Positions 35,460-46,195 of a DNA stretch of 64,000 nt are shown here, one piece after another. How positions within the stretch are numbered: position 1 is the stretch's first letter; each line of letters opens with the position of its first letter. The notes below the pieces were generated by a model, which was not told where the DNA came from, did no database searches, and saw only the letters and a program-made list of their open reading frames with translations. The position numbers were made by a program, and so were the translations under genes. The DNA lies in assembly GCA_963693315.1 (NCBI GenBank), contig OY856186.1, positions 238,064,554-238,128,553 of the forward strand, read 5' to 3'. This DNA is from Diogma glabrata. Taxonomy: Eukaryota > Arthropoda > Insecta > Diptera > Cylindrotomidae.

Positions 35460-36110
35460 AACTTGTTGCATAGGATACCCCACAGTAAGCATTCAACAGC
35501 CAACTCGCTGTCGTCCAACCCATAGAAGGGGTGATCCACTGGCAAAATATACATTTTCTTTTGCTGTATCTTTCAATGGAAATTTTAAAAAACAGAAGAA
35601 AATAATAAAAAGGAGAAACACAGAAAATTCCTCGTATGAGCCTGAAAAAAGAAACGAAGACTTCTGGTTTCCAATAAACCACCACAATAATGGACGCAAT
35701 GAAAAAAAATTCAATAAAACAAACACCGAAACCGAAAATAATAGAGAATTTCCTGACACAGAACTCACATGTTGAACTGTGTGTGAAAAAGTAAATATTG
35801 GCTGGAAGAGGGACGGAGAGGAAGATCGAACAAGCAATATCTCCCCACCAACGATATTTGAGGACCAGAGTCCATGTAAGTTTAAAATCCTAAAATCCAC
35901 TCTCTGGAACCTTCCGAATAATGGAAGAGACTCACCATCTGGTTAAAACCACAGTCTAATAACCTGTATCAACCAACCAGATGCTGAGTTCTTCCATTCC
36001 TAAACTAAAAGAGAAAAAGGAAATTAAATAAAAAGAATGGAAATAAAAAATTAAAGCTAACATCGTTGCTGGGGGCAGGTCACGAGTTTCAGCCCACAGA
36101 TCCGTCCACT
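35460..36110. other. Interval between the unassigned frames
   Basis: A 135-codon minus frame (35493-35900) is strongly hydrophobic, but it is the complement of a Lys/Asn/Glu-rich plus-strand frame that is open over about 35500-35770 without a start codon. Neither is called as a gene. Confidence 0.35.
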
Positions 36111-36437
36111 TCACCAACCCACTATTGAAACGACTTCCTTCAAATGAGAAAGTGAAGCCACTACCTTCATCCGCTCAAAATCATTACGTGCTAAGGCCAT
36201 TGCAACCCTTTCAGCCTTTCTCTTCTCAGCTTTTTTCTTTCATTTAGCTAGCAAACTCTTTCGTGCCTTCATCATTTTAGATTCAGGTTCAGGTTCAGTA
36301 ACCACCTGTTCTAAAACAAGCGGGTCCAGTACCGGTGGATCCCGAACGACCGATTTAGGTTCAGGTTCACGTTTAGGAACCACCTGTTCTAAAACAATCG
36401 GATCCAGGACCGGTTGATCCCGAACGACCAGAGCCAA
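36111..36437 (-). pseudogene. Pro/Glu-rich repeat frame with one internal stop
   Basis: From 36437 the frame encodes two tandem copies of about 26 residues (VVRDQPVLDPIVLEQVV and VVRDPPVLDPLVLEQVV, each followed by an EPEPxSK-type tail), then a TGA at 36240-36242. It remains open in the same phase as a Lys/Arg/Glu-rich helix (KKKAEKRKAERVAMALAR) to 36111. A second coding-like frame beginning at 36528 overlaps it in another phase. No known family. The nonsense codon suggests decay unless translation starts downstream. Confidence 0.35.
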
Positions 36438-36528
36438 AGAAGTCTAACTCCCGATCGTAAGACGAGTGAGGTTGTTCCCACGCTGCTGGAAAATACGGTT
36501 CACACAGCGCTCGAGCAACCCGATCCAT
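36373..36528 (-). CDS. Short overlapping open frame downstream of promoter-like sequence
   Basis: 51 codons starting MDRVARALCEPYFPAAWEQ, ending in a Gly/Ser-rich stretch. Upstream on the minus strand at about 36585-36606 are a GC-box-like GGGGCGTGGC and a CCAAT box (CCCAATCAGC), an arrangement not seen elsewhere in this window. The frame overlaps the next one (36437 start) in a different phase. The function is unknown; it could be the N-terminal part of a frameshifted gene. Confidence 0.3.
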   Translation of the reverse strand: MDRVARALCEPYFPAAWEQPHSSYDRELDFFGSGRSGSTGPGSDCFRTGGS

Positions 36529-36729
36529 CTCTCAACCAGGACCGGCCAATGCCAGTTGCCCCGCGATCAGCCTCTGCAACAAAAAAGCTGATTGGGTAAA
36601 GCCACGCCCCTTCGTCTTCGCTGCTGTAGTAAAAACTGACGTTCCACCATCTGTTCGAAGCTGCCTTCCCAAAACAATCACGCTCGCATCAATAAATACA
36701 AAAACAGTTATGCATCATAAAAAATTTGC

Positions 36730-37395
36730 AACTCTGTTCTTCGTTTTGATTTATATTTTATTTGATTGCTTTTAGATCCTTATAGCAACACTTTTATTAA
36801 GGCGCCACTAACAGTCTCAACAAATATAATTTTATTTTTATCCACTTAATTTGATAATTGGTAAATTAAACAATCCAAAAACATACAATTCACTTGTAAA
36901 TTATTCAATTTCGTGTCACATTCACTATTGGGTATTATTAATAAAAAATGTCATATCGACTCTATTATTATCCAAAAAAAATTCTAAACATGAAAAGCTC
37001 GAGAGCTAAAAATATTTTTTTTCTGCTATTTAAAACTTAACTAAAAATTAAAATAAATCGTTTCGCAGAACGACTTGGTATCAACAAAAATTTCTGTTAA
37101 GCTCTCTCATTTCGGATTTTTATCTCATTTCATCAAAGAGAAAAAAAATGCACTCAACTCATACATAAAAATAATCAATTCACTACAACAAGGTCCTTCA
37201 AAATTCAATCAATTACCAATCTAACATAGTGAACACATTTCAGTTTAAACATTTCTAAATGAAGCTTCATATTCATGATGAAAAGATCTGCGCATGATCA
37301 ATCTACTTTATAACCAAAAAAATTAAATCTGTTTCACATTGAAAAGAAAAAAAACGATAATAAATAATAAAAAACAAATGATTATTCGACGTATG
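36730..37395. other. AT-rich spacer, no gene seen
   Basis: No coding frame or notable repeat. Confidence 0.5.
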
Positions 37396-37398
37396 TGA

Positions 37399-37978
37399 AG
37401 GCTGTTTTACACGGACCAGTTTTTTGTCCAGAAAAGTATTCATTTTTGTATCCAGTCAAAAATGGACATTTTAAGCAAAAAATGAAGCTAGCTCTAATTT
37501 ATTTTCAGTTTCATATTCATTTTATGCGCAGTAGCCGTCTGCCAGCTGTAGCCCAATGAAAAATGGACATACATCCAGTTTCTGAGCAAAAAATAGAGCA
37601 TGCTCTATTTTTTCTTCATTTTTACAACAGTTTATGCGCAGTGAGTGTACTATATCCATTCGTGTCTGCGCAGCTGTCAGCTCTAGTGACGATTTATTAT
37701 TACGATTTATTACGATTTATTATTTATTTTATCTTCGTAGAATTTATTTTACCTTCGTAGAATCAAACAAAACAAAACAGTTCTTGTAACCTACATAAAC
37801 ACAAAGGTTATGTTGTCAACATTGTCAAATAGGCGCATGCGCGAGGTCAGTTTAAACTGGTTGTGTGTAAAACAGAGAAAGAACTGGATAGAAAAATGTT
37901 AATAAAAATGTCCATTTTTGACTGGATACAAAAATGAATACTTTTCTGCACAAAAAACTGGTCCGTGTAAAACAGCCT
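37399..37978. mobile_element. MITE with ~75-bp TIRs
   Basis: Ends AGGCTGTTTTACACGGAC and its inverse, with inverted identity continuing for about 75 bp through the phrase CCAGTCAAAAATGGACATTT. Flanks are TGA on the left and TAA on the right, possibly a mutated 3-bp duplication. The interior holds a duplicated roughly 115-bp segment (AAAAATGGACAT to TTTATGCGCAGT). Non-coding. Confidence 0.75.
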
Positions 37979-37984
37979 TAAAAC

Positions 37985-39230
37985 ACTAATTAGCCAATTG
38001 TTTAGAGAATAATAAAAAAAAATTAAACTAAAAGATGAATTGGTTTTTTTACAGTGAAACATTGTATATGCCAGTTATTATTTATGAAATGATTTTAGGT
38101 TGCTCGATGTTACAGAAAGAGGGTATAATTAATGTGTCGATTGTTTGTTTTCTTTAGATTGTAAAATAAAATGTCCATTGATCAGATGTTGTTGGTCGTT
38201 ACAGAACTTAATTAAATGAAGATAGCGTTGATCAAAAAATTCAAAACACTACTTGATAGTTTATTAAGTAGGTCAAACTCATAAATACCACGAAATAGAC
38301 AACGAATTGATCAGATGAATGCTCACAACGAGAAAGTCACCTTAACAGAAAATTGTATGATGATGAAAAATAAAAATGTTGTATTGATGTTAACAAAATC
38401 TCACTTTCACCCATATCCTTGACCTTAGAATCGAAGTGCTGGTTGAACAGCGGTATTAAATTATCGTTTCACGTATCTTTTCTCTAAGAAAATCCCCTAG
38501 TTGAGGCACACCGGATCTTAGCACGGCAACACCACCAAAAAGTTGTAGAACAAAGTTGGTATCTATAAAGTTAATAAAGTTAGTATCTATAAATGAGTCA
38601 ATCGATAGGTACGACCGGAGGAGAAAAATAAATAATGTAAGTTCTACTGTAATGAAGGAATATAAATGTTGACTACCACGACCATCAAAGGAAGTCCCAT
38701 ATTTGAGAGTCCTGTCCAGCAATTGTATGTTGAACTAATGGTAGATATGAGTCATTATCTCCTTCTACGCACATCAGTTTCCCACTGTCTTTTTGGACAG
38801 TACCCTCAAGTACAAAAATAAGGAAATAGTAAAAAATTTGAGAGGAATTTAAAAATGAATGGGGAGGGGGTAAACTAAAACAAACAGTCAAACAAACAAA
38901 CAGACAAACAATTTGAATTCTTTTCTTGTTTAGCTGTGAATTGAGCTTAAGGAAATCTCCAAATCTCGATAATTGAAATTTTTGAACATTTATAGCATTC
39001 TTGAATCTTGAGAATTTCTCAACACTTCTCGATAATCTCCGTTTTTTTAAATTTTTATTAAATATTAATTGAACCAACAATTTATTTAAAAATAACTTAG
39101 GTGACCAATGCAGAATGCAATTGATAAAAAGGAGCGAAGATATGTCCAATCCAAAAGATATATCCGAAGATATGTTACAATCCAAAAGAACTACAAAATC
39201 GCTACAGATTAATGTGTGGTAAATAGTGCT
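37985..39230. other. AT-rich spacer, no gene seen
   Basis: Includes small direct duplications at about 38555-38605 and 39130-39190 and a 184-codon minus frame (38685-39239) with no recognisable domain and biased composition. Confidence 0.4.
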
Positions 39231-39236
39231 GCATTG

Positions 39237-39576
39237 CAAGTTTGATCATGTTTTCAACCTGGACGTGTTTTTATTTGGTTCGTTCACCTTTTTTTCTTTG
39301 CCGTTTTGTCAAAGTACTTTTTATAGACAAAATTCACAATACGATCGATGTAGTCAGACATATCGGTTTCAAATCCGTTTAAAAAACCTACCTCCGGCAT
39401 TGATTTAGTGGAAAATCAATGAAAATCTTTTTAAGCGGATTTGAAACCGATATGTCTGACTACAACGATCGTATCGTGAATTTTGTCTATTAAAAGTATT
39501 TTAACAAAACAGCAAAGAAAAAAAGTTGAACGAACCAAATAAAAACTCGTGCCGATTGAAAACATGATCAAACTTG
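39237..39576. repeat. Inverted repeat (foldback), ~150-bp arms
   Basis: The left arm (39237-39386) and the right arm (about 39428-39576) are reverse complements with scattered mismatches, including GTAGTCAGACATATCGGTTT and its inverse. They are separated by about 40 bases. No target duplication was identified. Probably a foldback-type MITE. Confidence 0.75.
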
Positions 39577-40513
39577 TTCAATGTAGGTAAAAGTGTGTTA
39601 TTAAAACTTTTTAAAATCAACTAATAACAAACTTTTATTTTCAGACTTTCAACATCACTGCAGTTCACAAAAAAAATAAAAAAAAAAAAAATAAAAAAAA
39701 AATTTAAAAAAATAAAAAAGAAAAAACAGAAAAACAAAACAAATTTAATAATTTGTTTAAGTATTGTGAAAAGATGATAATTTTCCCATTGAAAGTCTAT
39801 GGAAACCGTTTTTCGGTGATTATTCCTCCGCGGTATGTCTAATTATAAATATTTTTTTTGTAAACCATCTATGGCAGTAGCGGTTTTAAGCACAGGCAAA
39901 CCAGGCATTTGCCGGTGGCCTCGCGCTCAGGTGACCTCGCATTTTTTTTTCTTAGTACAAGTAATATAAAAAATTTTCTTAGTACAATAAATATAAACAA
40001 CGAAACTCATTTATTAAAATTCAATATAATGTATGCGTACATTATTTTTTTAAACAGTATTTTTATAAAATATTTAACTTTACATATACATCTATTATTA
40101 TGTATGTAGCAATATTTTTGCGTTATAAATAATGCCTGGCAACCATATTAAAAAGAGTATGCGGTTTCTAGTCTCATATACATAAACGAAATTTGAAATT
40201 TTTTCTAAGCCTACTAGATTTTTTTTAACATTTCACAGTTATTATATTTTTGTGAATATATGATTGCTATAGATGTAATGATGCTAATGATGTAAAAATA
40301 GAGAATATTTGTTTTCCATTTCACTTCTAAATTATAATTCTTATAGTTCAGACGTTCTTTTTTGGTGTTCTTAGTAATTTATGCGATTTTAATATTGACG
40401 ATTTTTGCTTTTCTCCTGGTTTTCTTCTGATTATTCATTTTATATTGACGACTTCTGCTCAGAGGCGTAGCTAGGGGGGGGGGCGGGGGGGCGGTCCGCC
40501 CCGGGTGTCACCC

Positions 40514-41053
40514 GTTTTGGGGTGACACCCGAACGTAAAAAACTTAAACAAACCATCACAATGTTTTCAACGATAAATCATTTCGGAAGCGTTTTGGGGT
40601 GACACCCGAACGTAAAAAACTTAAACAAACCATCACAATGTTTTCAACAATAAATCACTTCGAAATTATTTTGAGGTGACACCCGAATGTAAAAAACTTA
40701 AACAAAGCATCACAATGTTTTTAACGATAAATCACTTCGAAACTGTTTTGGGGTGACACCCGAACGTAAACAACTTAAACAAACCATCACAATGTTTTCA
40801 ATGATAAATCACTTCGAAACCGTTTTGGGGGTGACACCCGAACGTAAAAAACTTAAACAAACCATCACAATGTTTTCAACGATAAATCACCTCGAAACCG
40901 TTTTGGGGTGACACCCGAACGTAAACAACTTAAACAAACCATCACAATGTTTTCAACGATAAATCACTTCGAAACCGTTTTGGGGTGACACCCAAACGTA
41001 AAAAACTTAAACAAACCATCACATGTTTTCAACGATAAATCACTTCGAAACCA
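40514..41053. repeat. Subterminal 77-bp minisatellite of hAT-B (7 copies)
   Basis: Copies begin with TTTTGGGGTGACACCCGAAC-like sequence at about 40514, 40592, 40667, 40744, 40823, 40900 and 40977. Each contains the palindrome GGGTGACACCC. The same GGGTGTCACCC or GGGGTGACACC motif occurs at the outer ends of hAT-B (about 40502 and 46010-46045). Confidence 0.88.
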
Positions 41054-41386
41054 TTTCAACCAGGCTATCCATTTAATTTTAATTTATAAATTGTGATAGC
41101 TTATAAATGTGTCCCATTGGTTCAAAAAGGATCTATTCTACTTTTTAAAATTCTTGAGTTATTACTTGAGTTATTATTTGGGGTAGTTTGTTGAACGTCT
41201 TTTTATGTTAGTACAAATCCAAAGACATGCTAAAAATTTCAGTTTACTTTTTAAACTAAGAAGGATTAATTAAACATCTAAACTAAAGCAAAATTAGATT
41301 ACATTTTAGTGTTCCTAGGTCTTGATGGTTTTACAAGATATATTTCGTTTACGTTCTTGGCTATATTAGTAGAAGAGAATAGGTAC

Positions 41387-41471
41387 GTTCGATTTGACTG
41401 AAACAACTTAAAAAACAACAACAATTGCATTCAATTTATCAGTTGTATCAGTTGCTTCAGTCAAATCGAAC
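41387..41471. repeat. 85-bp hairpin insertion with 16-bp perfect inverted ends
   Basis: GTTCGATTTGACTGAA and its exact inverse enclose 53 bases. The flanks are near-duplicates (GGCTATATTAGTAGAA and GGCTTATATTAGTAGAA), suggesting a tiny MITE or a duplication within hAT-B. Confidence 0.6.
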
Positions 41472-42930
41472 ACGGCTTATATTAGTAGAAAAAACGAAAT
41501 TTCAGGATGCAAAGTTTAGGTTTTTGGGCATATTATTATTATTGAGGATGAAGCTGACTTTAGTTTTTTCAATTCATTTTAATTGTAAGTTAGAATTTTA
41601 TGATGCCAATTTTTGCAAACTTTTCATTTATTTTAATTTTATTGAGAAACGGTTTCGCGATTTTTAAAACAACCCAAAATGCAATTAAAAGTATAACCCT
41701 TTGCATTAAAAAGCAATTGTTATAGAATTGCTTTGCATTAAGCAATTGATAGTACATATATCAAAACTAAAGTGTTACTCAGCGTTCTTTGGATTACATA
41801 ACTATCATATATTAAACATTCTAAAAAATTATCAGTAGTAATCATCCAAGGGCGGTGATAATTCGAAATAATCTTTTAAAAATTTCGAAAGCAAAAACAT
41901 ATATTGATAATAGCACAAAGCCGTAGGCCGAGGGCTATTATTAATACCACTTGCTGTAGGAATTTTCCAAAAAATTATGAGAATTTATCAACGAACGAGG
42001 GGAATTCGTTTAGAAATTTTTTTGCCATTTTTCATTTCTTTATATATTTTTTATGAATTATACGTTGGCCTACTGCCAACCATATCAGTTAACTATTTCA
42101 AAAATTATTTGATAATTTTTAATATCCCAGTAGGCCAGAAGTATAATTATTTGTTATTAATATAATTCAAATGTTATTGGTGAAATTGAATGGTGTCATT
42201 ACATTTTAGAGAATTTAATTGGGTTAAATTAAAATAAAACTAAAGCAAAAAATTTTGTATTTTATTTATTTAAAAAAAAAAATTAAAATATAAAATGATT
42301 TTGGTCTCCAAGTTGTTTTTATTTACTAATATAATAATTTATTTGAACTAAATTTATTTAAAAAATCCTTGTAACATAAATGTAAAGCCTTCAAATTTTG
42401 TTTAAAAGTGGTGTAGTTATGATTTTTATTAACTAAATGGTTTGACTTGAAATTTAAAAATAGACTTTAAATTTTGATTATTTTTCTTCTTAGATTTTTA
42501 GACGATATTCCTTAAATCATTCTTTAAAACGTTTTCCGGTTTTCCAGATGTAAATTTTTTCAAAAGAATCACAATTAAATTTGTAAATTATTGAGCATGA
42601 TTCTAATTGGATATTTAATTTTGGTTTCAATAGTTTATATAAAATTCTAAAAGATGGATTTTATATTTATATATTTTTAAATGGTTCCTAATAATATTAA
42701 GCATATGTTTTGTATATTCCATTTTATCAAATATTGTTTAATATAAGTTGTTGCAAGGAATTTTAAATAAATTAATTCTGGTAGTGTATTTAATCGTTAA
42801 CACAGTGTACTTATTATGAAATAGACATATGTATCCTACAAATATATTTAGAATTATAGGCTTGCTGATACCTACTATAATTAAAAATATTTTTTTAGAT
42901 TTCATCTAGCAAATATCCCAACAAATAAAT

Positions 42931-45264
42931 ATGCCACGAGGAGTTCATACTTCTAAAAGAAAAAGCGGGTTCCAGCAGAGAAAGACTAAACAGGCTAAAA
43001 TAGATGATGTTCAGAGTATATCTGGATCGATTTATAAATATGTTACAAAAGCTGATGCTAGCCAAAGCTCATCAAAAGAAACTGATTCTCACGTAAATGC
43101 AACGAATGTTTCAGAGAATATTGGCTCATCTTCAGAAAGTAACAGCGACAACACAGAATTAATAATGATAACCCATGATGAAGACGTATCAGAAAAAAAT
43201 ACTGAAAATGATAGTGATAATGCTGCTAATGCACCTACTATCGAAGACAGTATTTGTATGAGTGAATCACTTTAGGACTTAAGAGATGTATCACATTGGA
43301 ATATACCCGTCTCTGATAATGTTCGCATTGAAATCATAAAAAAAGGAAGTGAACATTTTCAAAACAGAGAAGGGCCGTTTGCTACTGTATCTAGACCCGG
43401 GTTAGACACAAAAGGTAATGTTCGCCATCTTTCTAAAGAATGGTTTTATAAAGTGATGCCTTATATGGAGAAAAAATTCTGCGGTCATGGATGGTTTATT
43501 CTCCTATAAATAATAGCCTGTACTGCTTCTGCTGTCGTATATTTGCTGTCACCAATAGTTGTAATATAAATTCAGCATTTACGACTGAATTTCAGAAGTG
43601 GTGGAAGCTAAATCCCAAAGTTGCCGACCATGAAACTTCAAATGAACATCTGAAGAATTTTGAAAAGTGGAAAACTTTGGAAATGAGGTTGAAATGTCAT
43701 AAAACGATAGGAGACGCAGCCTTACAATTAATAGATAATGAAAAACAGAAGTGGAAACATCTTTTATCCAGATTATTGGATATAACTTTCTTTTTATCTA
43801 AACAAAACCTAGCATTTCGGGGACATGATGAAGGACAAAGTTCTTCAAATAAAGGCAATTTTTTAGAACTAGTCAATCTATTGTCAACGTATGATGTAGT
43901 GTTAAAAGAACACATTTTGAATTTGGAGCATGGCAAATCACCAAAAGTATCATATTTGTCAATTTGTCACCAGATATACAAAATGAGTTCATAAATGTTT
44001 TAGCGAACCCCGTAAATTTTAAGCTTGTCAACGAAATTAAATCGGTTAAATATTTTGGAATTATGTTTGATAGCACACCTGTCATTTCACATATTGATCA
44101 AATGTCTGAAGTGATTCGTTATGTGAAAATTGATGGTAGAAAAGTGGAAGTCAAAGAAGTATTCCTTGCATTTTTTTCTTTGCATGGAAAAAAGCCGCTG
44201 ATTTAAGCGATGAAATTCTTAAAAACCTTAAAAACGACGGTTTAGAGGTAATGAATTGTCGTTCCCCAAAACCATTTGCACAAAATGTAGCTTGTGTAAC
44301 GTTTTTCGGAACAGTGGAGGCCATTTTTACAATTTTTTTCTGCTTCGACTAGCCGCTGGGAAGTGCTTGTTAAACACAGCAAAAGACTCTCAACAACGCG
44401 TTGGAGTGCTCATTAAGCTGCAGTAAAAGTATTGGCCGAAAATTTTGATGGAATTGTGGCTGCAATTGAGAAGCTATGTGATCAACAAGAAAATGTAGAC
44501 ACTAGAGGCGCTGCACACAACCTTATGCATGCAGTGTGTGATTTTACGTTTCTCTGCTATCTTTTGTTTTGGAATGATGTTCTTAGGGAAATAAATTGTG
44601 CTCAGATTGGATTGAAAAGCAAAGGCTTAAATATTGATCAATTAATTACAAAAATAGAGTCACTTCGTCTTTATATTGAAGAAAAACGAAATGACATTGT
44701 AGAACAGGCAATAGATCTTGCTGCGACGAAATCGGAGAGCTATGACATTCCAATGGAAAAACGAATTCGTCGTAAAAAACGAATGGCTGGTGAGTTGGCT
44801 CCAGATGTTGGACTGACACTGAGAGCTGAACTTAAAAAGGACATGTTGGAATGTCTTGACCGATTCAGTGTTGAACTCCGAACTAGACTGAAGTCAGTTC
44901 AAGATGTTGCTTCATTGTTCGAGGTTGAGGAGGCATTTAAAAGCGACCAATGGACATTACAGTTTCTAACTGGGTGTGCCTAAACTTTTTGAAATTCATC
45001 GTGGAATGGGATTTTACAGAATCTCTTCCGAATCTTATGGTCGCACTAAAGTTATTTATGACTATTTGCGTATCAGTGGCTACGTGTGAGAGGAGTTTCA
45101 GCAAATTAAAATTAATTAAAAATTACTTGCGGGCAACAATGACCCAAACGAGGCTTAAAAATCTTGACATATTAACCATAGAACATGAGGCAGCACAAAA
45201 TATAAATTTTGAAGTTGTGATTTCTGAGTTTGCAGCTGTTAAAGCTAGAAAGAAGAGACTTTAA
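42931..45264 (+). pseudogene. hAT-B transposase, zinc-finger/MYM-like, decayed
   Basis: Starts MPRGVHTSKRKSGFQQRK with an acidic Ser-rich leader. A stop at 43273-43275 is followed in frame by DLRDVSHWNIPVSDNVR. A TTF/MYM-type zinc-finger region follows in another frame (NNSLYCFCCRIF, then HETSNEHLKNFEKW), then KQKWKHLLSRLLDITFFLS and GNFLELVNLL, as in DUF4371-containing hAT transposases. The next frame has YFGIMFDSTPVISHIDQMSE with the first catalytic-type aspartate. Around 44250-44300 the block with the second aspartate and the Cys/His pair is deleted (MNCRSPKPFAQN runs straight into VTFFGTVEAIF). The C-terminal dimerisation region is present (CVSVATCERSFSKLKLIKNY, RLKNLDILTIEHEA). The gene has at least four disruptions plus the internal deletion, so it is non-functional. 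Confidence 0.85.
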
Positions 45265-45332
45265 GTGTATGTATATAATATGTATGTGAGAGTATATTAA
45301 TTCTACTCTTATTTTTCTTTTACTATACTTTC

Positions 45333-45823
45333 CAGGGTTGCCACTTGTATACATTTGCATTAATTTGGATACATTATTTAAAAAATTTGTTAAATGGATA
45401 CTGGGTACCAAAAATTTGCAAAACTACTGGAATGGATACAATTTATTCGCAAGAAAACATTGTGTATAAAATGCATTAAATGCATTTGAAAATGTTAATA
45501 AATTAATGTAACACAATTCGTCGTATTCTCTTTTAGTAGAAGATAAAGGAACAGAAAATTGGCAAACAGTGTAGCAAATATAAACAGTTGTGGAAAAACG
45601 ATAACCAATTTTTGTAAACAGTTCTGAATTGAGTGCATTTAAGGTTGCATTATACCGTAACCGTTGTAATGAAAAAAAGGAATTCCAGGTATATTTTGCG
45701 CTGAAACCGCACAATATAGGTCGTTCTCAAATAAATTAGCAACATGAAATAATCATGTATACATTTGGATACTCTTTTTTTATACAACTGGATACATTTA
45801 AATTTTTTTGAGTGACGACGCTG
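45333..45823. mobile_element. hAT MITE inserted in hAT-B
   Basis: Starts CAGGGTTGCCAC and ends GTGACGACGCTG (imperfect inverse), flanked by ATACTTTC on both sides (45325-45332 and 45824-45831). It is 491 bp with no transposase. It sits just downstream of the hAT-B transposase stop codon. Short minus-strand frames within it are not genes. Confidence 0.9.
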
Positions 45824-46195
45824 ATACTTTCCTAAAAGATTCATTTTCATACATCAATATGAAAGAATGTATAATAAAACAGTACTTTAATTATATATAA
45901 CTTATTAATAATAATGCTCATTTGCATTAATTAAATAATTTGTATTAATTAAATAAAATTATAAATTACGTATATCGGCTTTTTATTAATATTGACAGTT
46001 TTCATTCTTGGGGTGACACCATAATATCCGCCCCGGGTGTCACCCATGCTAGCTACGCCACTGCTTCTGCTCTTGCCTTGGCTATTCTTCTGATTATTCG
46101 CTTTTATATTAATATTAAATAAATTATATTATATATTTATAAATAAATATCAAACTTTAGAAAAAGTTTAAATTTATATTCATCGTTATTTAACT

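Larger units (their letters stand above)
40460..46063 (+). mobile_element. hAT-B: hAT transposon inserted in hAT-A
   Basis: Inverted termini CAGAGGCGTAGCTAG and CTAGCTACGCCACTG are flanked by CTTCTGCT (40452-40459 and 46064-46071). It is 5,604 bp including a nested MITE. It contains a subterminal minisatellite and a decayed transposase gene. Confidence 0.93.

Noticed and set aside
35493..35900. 135-codon hydrophobic frame as a membrane protein
   Set aside because: It is the antisense of a Lys/Asn/Glu-rich open stretch and its hydrophobicity follows from that; no independent support.
38685..39239. 184-codon minus-strand frame
   Set aside because: Composition is dominated by Leu/Phe/Ile/Ser/Lys as expected for AT-rich chance frames, and its start lies just inside the unrelated foldback repeat at 39237.
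40514..41053. CRISPR-like array of regular repeats
   Set aside because: Repeat and 'spacer' parts are both conserved between units, and it sits inside a eukaryotic hAT element; it is an ordinary minisatellite.
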